Positions 32,556-42,914 of a stretch of DNA of 64,000 bases are shown here, piece after piece. The translations under genes and the position numbers were made by a program. Source of the stretch: Clostridiales bacterium (GTDB lineage Bacteria > Bacillota > Clostridia > Christensenellales > Aristaeellaceae). Position 1 is the stretch's first letter. Each line of letters begins with the position of its first letter. Location: assembly GCA_004554085.1 (NCBI GenBank), contig SFNY01000009.1, positions 20,837-84,836 on the forward strand. Reading direction: 5' to 3'. The notes beneath the pieces were generated by a model. That model was not told the origin of the DNA. It was given only the letters and a program-made list of their open reading frames with translations, and did no database searches.

Positions 32556-33596
32556 TTAGCCGACGGTCGTGCCGGTAAAGGTTTCAACGGCAGTGTCCGC
32601 CGCCGCACTGTCGTCCAGGGCTGCGCCGAGATCGAAGCTCTGGAACTCCTCGTCGGTCTGGGCCTCGTCCGCAGCATCGGCCTCGTTGGCCGCATCAAAG
32701 GCGGTGTTGGCCGCAGATGCGAAGGGATCGGCCTCGGATACGGTGGAAACCTTGCCGTCAGTCACGGTGAAGCGGTCGCCGAGCTCGTGATAGGAGTAGG
32801 CGGTGCCGTCCGCAGTCTTGTAGTAGATGATCAGGCCCAGGCTGTAATCGCCGTCGGCGAACTTCGCCACGCTGAAGATGGTGGAGAAGTCGGTGTTGGC
32901 GGCGTTCTTGCAGATGGCGTCACTGTGTTCCACGCCGCTGACGCCGGCCTCCATGGTGCCCTTGTAGGCGCGCTGCTTGCCGCTGGCGTCGTTGGTGACG
33001 ATGACGAAGATGGTGGCGTCGGCGCCGTCAAAGCTCGCGTCGTTGAGGTAGCCATAGCCGTCCAGACGCACAACCTGGCGGTTGTTGGGCTCGGAGACGT
33101 AGAAGTTCGTGATTTCCACCGTGCCGTTCGTGGAGGGCTCGGGTACATTGAAGCCCTTTGTCTTGAAGTCGGAATAGGCCTTGGTCGCGATCTTCGTGGG
33201 CTCCGGCGTGGGAGTCGGGGTGGGCGTGGGCTCCGGTGTGGGGGTCGGGATCGGCGTAGGCGAGGGCGTCGGCGTGGGGGTCGGGGTTGCCGTGGGGGTC
33301 GGCGTGGGCGTGTTGGTCAGATCCATAACGCCGCTCACATCACCCTGGTTGTCCGGCTCGGACACAAAGAGGGAGGTCGGGCCGTCCGCACCGCCGATGA
33401 TGGCAACGTTCTCCGGCGCGGCGGTCATCTCCACATAGGCGCGCATCGTCGCGTCTGGATTGGCCAGCTTGTCGGAGTAATCCACCTTGCCGAGGAAGAA
33501 ATAGAGGGCGCACATCAGTATGGCGACGATAATCAGGCCGATGAAGAAGTGGAGCACGGCCATGCCCTTACCGTTACGCTTATAGCCTTTTTGCAT
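32556..33596 (-). CDS. Membrane-anchored extracellular protein with Thr-Pro linker and IIGGADGPTS motif
   Basis: 346 aa. Basic N terminus and one transmembrane helix (about 13-36). Residues 63-78 contain IIGGADGPTSLFV, a motif otherwise typical of the beta subunit of sodium-pumping decarboxylases, though nothing else of that protein is present. A Thr-Pro linker (96-134) leads to a C-terminal domain (about 140-290) rich in beta strands with many Asp, then an acidic Ala-rich tail. Start has AGGAGG 7 nt upstream and a promoter at 33637-33665. Likely faces outward. Function unknown. Confidence 0.75.
   Translation of the reverse strand: MQKGYKRNGKGMAVLHFFIGLIIVAILMCALYFFLGKVDYSDKLANPDATMRAYVEMTAAPENVAIIGGADGPTSLFVSEPDNQGDVSGVMDLTNTPTPTPTATPTPTPTPSPTPIPTPTPEPTPTPTPTPEPTKIATKAYSDFKTKGFNVPEPSTNGTVEITNFYVSEPNNRQVVRLDGYGYLNDASFDGADATIFVIVTNDASGKQRAYKGTMEAGVSGVEHSDAICKNAANTDFSTIFSVAKFADGDYSLGLIIYYKTADGTAYSYHELGDRFTVTDGKVSTVSEADPFASAANTAFDAANEADAADEAQTDEEFQSFDLGAALDDSAAADTAVETFTGTTVG
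33195..33311 (-). repeat. Thr-Pro repeat coding tract
   Basis: Low-complexity codons for TP dipeptides with some SP, EP, IP and AT units, forming the extracellular linker of the membrane-anchored protein. Such tracts vary in length by slippage. Confidence 0.8.
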
Positions 33597-33636
33597 AAAA
33601 ATGCCTCCTGTAATTCCATTTCAGGGATATACTTTC

Positions 33637-33665
33637 ATCTTAAAGAGTTGCCTTTTAAAAGTCAA
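33637..33665 (-). promoter_or_regulatory. Promoter of the Thr-Pro linker protein gene
   Basis: TTGACT (33660-33665), 17-bp spacer, TAAGAT (33637-33642), about 40 nt before the ATG. Confidence 0.7.
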
Positions 33666-33723
33666 GCAGGAAGCGAAGCTTTTGAAAAATTGTCACAAAT
33701 GGTCCCGAAATTGGTCATAAAGA

Positions 33724-33753
33724 GACCGTCCCGCAACGCTATGCAGGACGGTC
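33724..33753 (-). terminator. Terminator after uvrA
   Basis: GACCGTCC/GGACGGTC stem followed on the minus strand by TCTTTAT, just after the uvrA stop. Confidence 0.7.
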
Positions 33754-33761
33754 GTGCTGCC

Positions 33762-36531
<2,770 letters not shown>

Positions 36532-36570
36532 TTTCGGGGTTCCTCCTGCGAAGGTTTCGCTTGATGATGT

Positions 36571-38580
36571 TTATGCCTTTGTGCGCTTTCTGCGCTTCTG
36601 ACGGCTCTGCTCGCCGCTGGACATGGGCCTTTCGCCGCGCAGCTCCAGCATCTGGTCGCGGAGCTTTGCTGCCTTCTCGAAGTCCAGATTGTTGGCGGCC
36701 TCCAGCATGCGCTCCTCCAGGTGCTCGATGGCCAGCTGGCGCTCGGCGTCATCCAGGGCCTTGCCCGCGTCCTTGTCCGGCACGCGCGTGACCTCCATCA
36801 GGCTGCGGATGGCGCTGCGCACGCTGCGGGGCGTGATGTTGTGCTCCTGATTGTACTGCTGCTGAATCTCGCGCCTGCGGTTCGTCTCGGAGATGGCGCG
36901 GTTCATGGAGTCGGTGAGCGTGTCGGCGTACATGATGACCCGGCCCTCCACGTTGCGCGCGGCGCGGCCGATGGTCTGGATCAGCGACTTCTCGGAGCGC
37001 AGAAAGCCCTCCTTGTCCGCGTCCAGGATCGCCACCAGCGCGACCTCGGGAAGGTCCAGGCCCTCGCGCAACAGGTTGATGCCCACCAGCACGTCGAATT
37101 CGCCGGTGCGCAGCCCCTTGATCAGCTCGATGCGGTCCAGCGTATCCACGTCGGAGTGCAGGTACTCCACCTTCACGTCCATCTCCCGCAGGTACTCGGT
37201 CAGGCTCTCGGCCATGCGCTTGGTGAGGGTGGTCACCAGCACGCGCCCGCCCTTGGCCGTGACGCTGCGGATCTCGCCCAGCAGATCGTCCACCTGATCC
37301 CGCGCCGGGCGCACGATGATCTCCGGGTCGATAAGTCCCGTGGGGCGGATGATCTGCTCCACGACCTGCTCCGTGCGCTCCAGCTCGTAGGGGCCGGGGG
37401 TGGCGGAGACGTAGATGATCTGGTTCACCTTCTGCTCGAACTCGTAGAACTTCAGCGGGCGGTTGTCGTAGGCGGCGGGCAGGCGAAAGCCGTAGTCCAC
37501 CAGCGTCTGCTTGCGGGCGAAGTCGCCGTTGTACATGGCGCGAATCTGCGGGATGGTCATGTGGCTCTCGTCCACCAGAATCAGCAGGTCCTTGGGGAAG
37601 TAGTCCAGCAGCGTGAACGGCGGCTCGCCGCTCTGGCGGCCGTCAAAGTAGCGGGAGTAGTTTTCGATGCCGTTGCAGTAGCCGATCTCCCGCAGCATTT
37701 CGATGTCGTAGCGCGTGCGCTGCTCCAGGCGCTGGGCCTCAAGCAGGCGGTCGTTGGCCTTGAGGTCTGCAAGGCGGTCGCGCAGATCGTTTTCGATCTG
37801 GGCGATGCAGCCCTCCAGCTTGTCCTTGGAAATGGCGTAGTGGCTGGCGGGGAAGAGGATGACGTGGGCCATGTGCCGCAGCACCCGCCCGGAGACGATC
37901 TCGATCTCGGAGATGCGCTCGATTTCGTCGCCGAAGAACTCCACGCGCACCGCCTTTTCCTGGCTGGCGGCGGGGATGATCTCCACCACGTCGCCCCGGA
38001 CGTGGAAGGTGCCGCGCTCGGATTCGAAGTCGTTGCGGCTGTACTGGATCTCCACCAAGCGGTGCAGCAGCTCCTCGATCTCCAGCTGCATGCCCTCGCG
38101 CAGGGACACGGACAGATCCTCGTACTCCGAGGGGTCGCCCAGGCCGTAGATGCAGCTGACCGAGGCCACGATGACCACGTCCCGCCGCTCCGCCAGCCAG
38201 CTGGTGGCGCTGTGGCGCATGCGGTCGATCTCGTCGTTGACGGCGCTGTCCTTCTCGATGAAGGTGTCCGTGGAGGGAATGTAGGCCTCGGGCTGGTAGT
38301 AGTCGTAGTAGGACACGAAGTAGCCCACGGCGTTGTCCGGGAAGAACTCCTGGAACTCGCCCGCCAGCTGGGCCGCCAGCGTCTTGTTGTGGGCGATCAC
38401 CAGCGTGGGCCGGTTGGCCTTGGCGATGATGTTGGCCATGGTGAAGGTCTTGCCCGAACCGGTGACGCCCAGCAGCACCTGATGCTTCATGCCCTTCTTC
38501 AGCCCCTCCGTCAGGGCCTCGATGGCCTGGGGCTGGTCGCCGGTGGGCGCGTAATCGGAGTGCAGATGGAATATGGACAT
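36571..38580 (-). CDS. uvrB: Excinuclease ABC subunit B
   Basis: 669 aa, normal length. Walker A GVTGSGKTFTMA, the damage-sensing beta-hairpin region YYDYYQPEAYIP, helicase motifs DESHMTIPQ and QTIGRAARN, and a C-terminal UVR domain (about 620-655) that contacts UvrC. UvrB verifies damage delivered by UvrA. First gene of the uvrB-uvrA unit, with an intact frame in contrast to uvrA. SD GGGGAGGG precedes the ATG. Confidence 0.95.
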   Translation of the reverse strand: MSIFHLHSDYAPTGDQPQAIEALTEGLKKGMKHQVLLGVTGSGKTFTMANIIAKANRPTLVIAHNKTLAAQLAGEFQEFFPDNAVGYFVSYYDYYQPEAYIPSTDTFIEKDSAVNDEIDRMRHSATSWLAERRDVVIVASVSCIYGLGDPSEYEDLSVSLREGMQLEIEELLHRLVEIQYSRNDFESERGTFHVRGDVVEIIPAASQEKAVRVEFFGDEIERISEIEIVSGRVLRHMAHVILFPASHYAISKDKLEGCIAQIENDLRDRLADLKANDRLLEAQRLEQRTRYDIEMLREIGYCNGIENYSRYFDGRQSGEPPFTLLDYFPKDLLILVDESHMTIPQIRAMYNGDFARKQTLVDYGFRLPAAYDNRPLKFYEFEQKVNQIIYVSATPGPYELERTEQVVEQIIRPTGLIDPEIIVRPARDQVDDLLGEIRSVTAKGGRVLVTTLTKRMAESLTEYLREMDVKVEYLHSDVDTLDRIELIKGLRTGEFDVLVGINLLREGLDLPEVALVAILDADKEGFLRSEKSLIQTIGRAARNVEGRVIMYADTLTDSMNRAISETNRRREIQQQYNQEHNITPRSVRSAIRSLMEVTRVPDKDAGKALDDAERQLAIEHLEERMLEAANNLDFEKAAKLRDQMLELRGERPMSSGEQSRQKRRKRTKA

Positions 38581-38615
38581 GAAAAGACCCTCCCCGGATT
38601 CTTCCGCAATGCAAA

Positions 38616-38641
38616 TGAGACAGCTATCTCATGCTATTATA
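38616..38641 (-). promoter_or_regulatory. uvrB -10 box with palindrome at the start site
   Basis: TATAAT (38636-38641, minus) is followed by TGAGACAGCTATCTCA (38616-38631, plus-strand reading), a 16-bp palindrome with one mismatched pair, placed over the expected start of transcription. It differs from the Gram-positive LexA box. The -35 is poor. Confidence 0.55.
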
Positions 38642-38694
38642 GCACATATGCGGAAAAATGAAACGGGGGAGGGGAAACTTAAACGTGTGTTCGA

Positions 38695-39012
38695 TTACGC
38701 CTTGACCCGACTGTGGCGCTTCGGACTGAGGTTGGCGCGCACCGCGCCCGTGACCGCGCCCACGGCGCTGCCCAGCAGCATCTCGCCCAGCATGTTGCCC
38801 ACGGCGAAGCTGCCGCCGCCCAGCAGTACATACAGGCCGTAGCCCAGCGCCATGTATACAAGGGCGATTTCCACGCCGGTCAGGAAGCCGCGGGAGCCGC
38901 CCCGGGGCACGGCGGCGCAGGTTCCCAGCGCGATGGCGAGGAGCTTCACGACCTGGTTGAGCACGGTCAGCAGGCGGTCGCTCATCTGAAGGTACACCAG
39001 CGCAGCGGCCAT
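38695..39012 (-). CDS. Small membrane protein, TIGR04086-like
   Basis: About 105 aa with three to four hydrophobic segments and a basic C terminus, resembling the TIGR04086 family of short Clostridia membrane proteins of unknown role. The start is uncertain. A good SD (AGGAGGG) serves an ATG at 39023 whose frame stops after 13 codons; the long frame begins at ATG 39012, 18 nt from that SD. One extra A in the AAAA run between them would join the two, so a one-base error or mutation is likely. Confidence 0.55.
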   Translation of the reverse strand: MAAALVYLQMSDRLLTVLNQVVKLLAIALGTCAAVPRGGSRGFLTGVEIALVYMALGYGLYVLLGGGSFAVGNMLGEMLLGSAVGAVTGAVRANLSPKRHSRVKA

Positions 39013-39086
39013 GTTTTCGGCATGGAAATCCCTCCTGAATTGAGATTCTGCTGCATCCTATGCCGTCCAATATGGAATTCATGCGG

Positions 39087-39123
39087 AAAAGGCCGTCCGC
39101 CGGGGACAAAAGAATCCCCGGAC
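39087..39123 (-). terminator. Hairpin after the class A PBP gene
   Basis: CCGGGGA/TCCCCGG stem with flanking GTCC/GGAC pairing and TTTT on the minus strand shortly after. Confidence 0.5.
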
Positions 39124-39154
39124 TCGCACGGAGGCCGGGGACGATGGCAAAGCG

Positions 39155-41483
39155 TCATCTGCACTGGGTGCATACGCCGATGCCGGCGGAATACTCATTG
39201 GTGGAAGCGCCGTAGAAGTAGCCCTGCACGGCGTCCATGTCGGAGGCATAGCGCAGGGGATGCCCCTCCGGAATGTAGATGATGCCCACGACCATGGTGT
39301 TGCGGCAGTCGTCCGAGGCGACCATGCCGCTCTTGCGGCAGACCGTCACCGCGCGGTGCATGTTGCAGTAGGGCGGTGGGCAGCATGCCGGACACGCCGC
39401 ACACCGTCTCCACGAACAGGCCGTAGTCGGCGGCGGAGCCGGACAGTATGGCGCGGTCCACGGTGCAGCCGGTGAGAGAATGCACCTGCTGCATCATTGC
39501 GGCCCACAGCGGCGCGGCGGCGGTGGAGCCGGTGGCGCTGGACTCCAGCGGCTTGTAGTAGTCCGAACCGATCCAGATCGCCCCGGCGTAGTAGCCGGTC
39601 ATGCCGGCGAAGGTGACGCCGATGTTGTTGGAGTTGGTGCCGGTCTTGCCCGCGACGGTGATATCGGAGAACCTCGCGCGGGAGCCGGTGCCCTCCTCGG
39701 ACACGCAGCCGATCAGGCAGTCCACCAGCTGGTAGGCGGTGGAGGGCTTGAACACCTGGCGGGTCTGCTGCACCTCGGTCACATCGATGTACACCGTGCC
39801 GTCGGGGTTGAGCACCTGCGTGAAGGCGTAGGACTCCAGATAGGTGCCGTTGTTGGCGACCGCGCCGTAGGCGGTGGCCAGCTCGATCATCGATACGCCC
39901 GAGGAGCCCAGCGCGAGGCCCGCGCCGGTGGCCAGGATGTGGTCGGGATCAATGCCCAGCTTCAGCAGGTAGGTGACGGAGTTCTGTATGCCCACATAGT
40001 CCATCAGCGCGTGGGCGGTGGAAGTGTTGTGGGATTTGTTGATGGCCACGCGCATGGATTCCACGCCGGTGAAGGAGTCGCCGGTGAAGTTGTTGGGATA
40101 GCCGTTTTCGCTGTTCCAGCCCTCGATTTCAATGGGCAGGTTCAGCACCGGCGTACCCGGCGAATAGCCCAGATCGAAGGCCGGGCCGTAGACAGACAGC
40201 GGCTTGAGCGAGGAACCCACCGGCATCTCCAGCTGGTAGGCGCGGTTGAGCTGCTTCTTCTGCACGGGCTCGCTGCGCCCGCCCACCACGGCGACCAGCT
40301 CGCCGGTGTGCCAGTTGATCACCGCCGCAGCGGCCTGGGGCTGCACAACGGTCAGGTACTCGCCGCCGCCCAGCGAGGACTGGGTGGAGGAGTCGTTGGC
40401 GTAGCGCATCGCCGGATACTGGGTCCAGTTGGTGATGGTGTCCTGCACGGCGGACTGCACCTCGGGATCCAGGGAGGTGTAGATGATGTAGCCGCCATTG
40501 CGCAGCTTGGTCTCCATGCTGCTGCGGTTGGAGGAGGTGTCCTCCAGACCCTCGACGCGCAGCATCTTGGTCACCACGTCGTAGATGGAGTATTCCACGT
40601 AGTAGGCGTTGTCGTACATCGCGTCGGAGGAGGCGGTGGAGGTCTGAAGCACGTGGAGCGGCTCCGCCTTGGCGGCGCTGCACTCCTCCTCGCTGATCAG
40701 GCCCTGATCCAGCATCTCCTCGAGCACGTAGTTGGTGCGCTTGTCGATCAGCTCGGAGCTCTCGTAGACGTAGTAGTTTCTGCGGGGGTTGTAGCGGTAG
40801 GGGTTGCGGATGATGGCCGCGATGCAGGCGCACTCGCGCAGGGTCAGCTCGCTGAGATCCTTGCCGAAGTAGTCCTGGGCCGCGATCTTCACGCCGTAGT
40901 TTGCACCGCCCAGGTAGATCACGTTCAGATAGGCCTCCAGGATCTCCTCCTTCGACAGCTGTTCCTCCACCTGAAGCGCCAGATAGGCCTCCTGCACCTT
41001 GCGCTTGTAGTTCTGGTCGGAATTGAGCAGCGTCAGCTTGACCAGCTGACAGGTGATGGTGGACGCGCCCTGCAGGCTGCCGCCCATGACGTTGTTCAGC
41101 ATTGCGCCGGCCATGCGCTTGATGTCCACGCCGTTGTGCTCCCGGAAGCGCGCGTCCTCGATGGCGATGACCGCGTTGATGAGCTGCTCGGGAATCTCCT
41201 CATAGTCCACATAGATGCGGTTCTCGGAGCCCTTGAACTCGGTGACCAGGTTGCCGTTCTTGTCGTAGATGAAGGAGGTGAGGGACTGCGCGCCGATCTT
41301 TTCGATGTCCAGCTCCGGGCAGGTGTCCACCCAGGCCTTCGCCACGCCGCTCACCAGGCCTGCTGCGGCCAGCGAGATCAGCAGCACGGCGAACACCAGC
41401 ATCTTCGCCGTCATCAGAAACACCGAAATCAGGAAATTCCGGTCGGATTCCCGGGGCTTGAAAAGTGCATATTTGAAACTCAT
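39155..41483 (-). CDS. Class A penicillin-binding protein (PBP1A-type), C-terminal frameshift
   Basis: N-terminal membrane helix (about 20-45), glycosyltransferase domain with EDARFREHNGVD, then transpeptidase with SSLK (PVGSSLKPL), SHN (NKSHNTS) and KTGT. Makes and crosslinks peptidoglycan. The frame holds for about 703 codons to VSGMLPT, then leaves it at a CCC run (39371-39373). Removing one C restores TAYCNMHRAVTVC through to a Cys-containing end at 39155, about 775 aa in all. Without repair the protein ends at 39195 with an unrelated tail of about 60 residues; the catalytic motifs are unaffected. A TATAAT (41520-41525) and GGAGG precede the ATG. Confidence 0.85.
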
Positions 41484-41683
41484 ATGTCCTCCGAGTGTAT
41501 TTCATGGTATAGCAATGTTATTATAGCACAGAAATTGGATGCGTGCAGTGCATTTTGTTGGCATTTTGATGACCTGGACGATTTTTTGCAGTTAAAAACT
41601 TCCTCCGGCAGGATGGACGGCCCTGTGGATGCGCAAAATGACGGGAGAGGAAGCGGAGCGTCTTTGCAATTCGTGTAGGTTTG

Positions 41684-42619
41684 TCAATGATCTTGGAGAG
41701 AAAAAGAAGATAAGAAATCTCTGGGAGAGAACCAAGCAAGAGGACGCATGGGGCGGGAGTTACTGCGACTTTGGTGGGCAGCTAGCTGCCCACCGAAGTC
41801 GACGAGGGACCAGAAGCGATGAGATGCATAGAAAGGTTTCTGGTCTTCCCGATGGCTGCGCTCGACCTTGCCGTTGTGACGCGGGGTGTAGGGACGAATG
41901 AGCTTGTGACGAATGCCAAGCTCGGCGGCGGTGGATTCAAATAGCGTCGGGATGTCGCGTTTGGAATTGGAGAAACGGTTGGTAAACTCAAATCCGTTGT
42001 CCGTCTGAATACATTCCACGATCACGCCTTTTCTGCGAAAGGCTTCAACAACGCGCCGCAGGAAATGTGCAGAAGAATAGGTACTCTGTTCGGGGTAAGC
42101 TCCCAGAATGCGGTATCGGGAGTATTGATCGATCGCCGTATATTGATAGAGCTTCAGTTCCGGATCTGCGATGCAGGATCTGGGCACGACCTTTACGTCA
42201 ATCTGGACGCGCTGGCCGGGGTACTGCATCTGTTCATATGGCTTAGGCGTGTATTTTTTTCGGGGTTTTTCCTTCTCCGCCAGTCCTTCGCGTCTGAGAA
42301 CACGCCATAGACTTTCGAGGCAGCGGCTGTATCCCCGCTTGCGCAGTCGGCTCCAGAGTTCCACGATGCCGAGCTTGGGATTGCGCCGGTGCATGTCCCG
42401 GATGAGCTTCAGCTCAGCTTCGGTATGCTGGTTCGGATGGCTGTGGGGTCGCCGTGACCTGCATGCCAGCGATTCTATGCTGCCGTCATATCTTGCCTTC
42501 CAGAAGTAGATGTAGGATGCCCCTTTGTTATACTTCCGGCTGGCTCGGGTCACACCATATTTTTCCGCATATTTCATCAGGGAGTAGCGAAATTTCATAT
42601 CTTGTGTTATACTGTTCAT
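41684..42619 (-). CDS. IS481-family DDE transposase
   Basis: 311 aa. N-terminal HTH region (KYGVTRASRKYNKGASYIY), then an rve integrase core with Asp in VQIDVKVVP, Asp in IQTDNGFEF and the downstream Glu in HNGKVERSHRED, ending with RPLAWFSP. Length and motifs are complete, so the element may be active. A 36-bp near-perfect palindrome (41766-41801) encodes part of the DFGGQLAAHQ segment near the C terminus, where relatives usually read differently. Confidence 0.88.
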   Translation of the reverse strand: MNSITQDMKFRYSLMKYAEKYGVTRASRKYNKGASYIYFWKARYDGSIESLACRSRRPHSHPNQHTEAELKLIRDMHRRNPKLGIVELWSRLRKRGYSRCLESLWRVLRREGLAEKEKPRKKYTPKPYEQMQYPGQRVQIDVKVVPRSCIADPELKLYQYTAIDQYSRYRILGAYPEQSTYSSAHFLRRVVEAFRRKGVIVECIQTDNGFEFTNRFSNSKRDIPTLFESTAAELGIRHKLIRPYTPRHNGKVERSHREDQKPFYASHRFWSLVDFGGQLAAHQSRSNSRPMRPLAWFSPRDFLSSFSLQDH

Positions 42620-42690
42620 GAGATTTGAGCTTCCTTTCCGTTAGTTTTGTGTCGTAACTCTACTATATCAGATTGGTTCTCAAATCTCAT
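42617..42690 (-). promoter_or_regulatory. 12-bp inverted repeat upstream of the transposase
   Basis: ATGAGATTTGAG and its exact complement CTCAAATCTCAT flank about 45 nt that include the transposase SD, one arm overlapping the start codon. Could hide the SD in read-through transcripts, a common protection in insertion sequences. Confidence 0.5.
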
Positions 42691-42763
42691 CCTTTTTGGG
42701 CTTCTTTTTCCAAGATGTATTGTAGCTCCACAGGAGCTGGAGCGACGCCCTCGTTCACAAATC

Positions 42764-42792
42764 TTGACAGGATTCTGCGCATATACTATAAT
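42764..42792 (+). promoter_or_regulatory. Consensus sigma-A promoter of glmS
   Basis: TTGACA (42764-42769), 17-bp spacer, TATAAT (42787-42792): a perfect consensus promoter about 40 bp beyond the IS right end. Leader length about 115 nt. Confidence 0.85.
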
Positions 42793-42814
42793 ATCCTTGG
42801 AGTAGCATAGGCTT

Positions 42815-42898
42815 ATTCCGAATGAATTCTGGAATCGGACTTCGATGGGGAATCCATGCGCCTGCAGCCTGTCAGGGGTGCGGCGCAGATTTCCGAAG
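42815..42898 (+). ncRNA. Structured leader of glmS (not a recognisable glmS ribozyme)
   Basis: Two stem-loops by eye. ATTCC/GGAAT (42815-42835) with an inner GAAT/ATTC. Then a long stem from CTTCG (42840-42844) to CGAAG (42894-42898), extended by GGGAATC/GATTTCC, with GCGCC/GGCGC inside. The SD GGAGG follows at once. The conserved core of the glmS ribozyme is not present. Confidence 0.4.
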
Positions 42899-42914
42899 AT
42901 GGAGGTTGGTACAT

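Larger units (their letters stand above)
41682..42726 (-). mobile_element. IS481-family insertion sequence
   Basis: One transposase gene between imperfect terminal inverted repeats. The left end reads TGTCAATGATCTTGGA then GAGAAAAAGAAG; the right end, on the other strand, reads TACAATACATCTTGGA then AAAAGAAG. The shared core is ATCTTGGA plus AAAAAGAAG. The transposase stop lies inside the left repeat. No clear target duplication was found, so the exact ends are approximate. The element lies between the PBP and glmS promoters. Confidence 0.7.

Noticed and set aside
33195..33311. Short tandem repeats as a CRISPR-like array
   Set aside because: They are codons of a Thr-Pro linker in a clear gene, with no spacers.
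41629..41901. Plus-strand frame of 90 codons at the IS left end
   Set aside because: Antisense to the transposase C terminus and without SD or homology.
42764..42769. IS right end coinciding with the glmS -35 box (TTGACA against TGTCAA on the left)
   Set aside because: Only six bases agree, while longer inverted repeats (ATCTTGGA plus AAAAAGAAG) place the right end near 42726. No target duplication at the -35.
42793..42914. glmS ribozyme upstream of glmS
   Set aside because: Its conserved core was not found; only a GCGCCTGCAGC stretch resembles part of it, which is likely chance.
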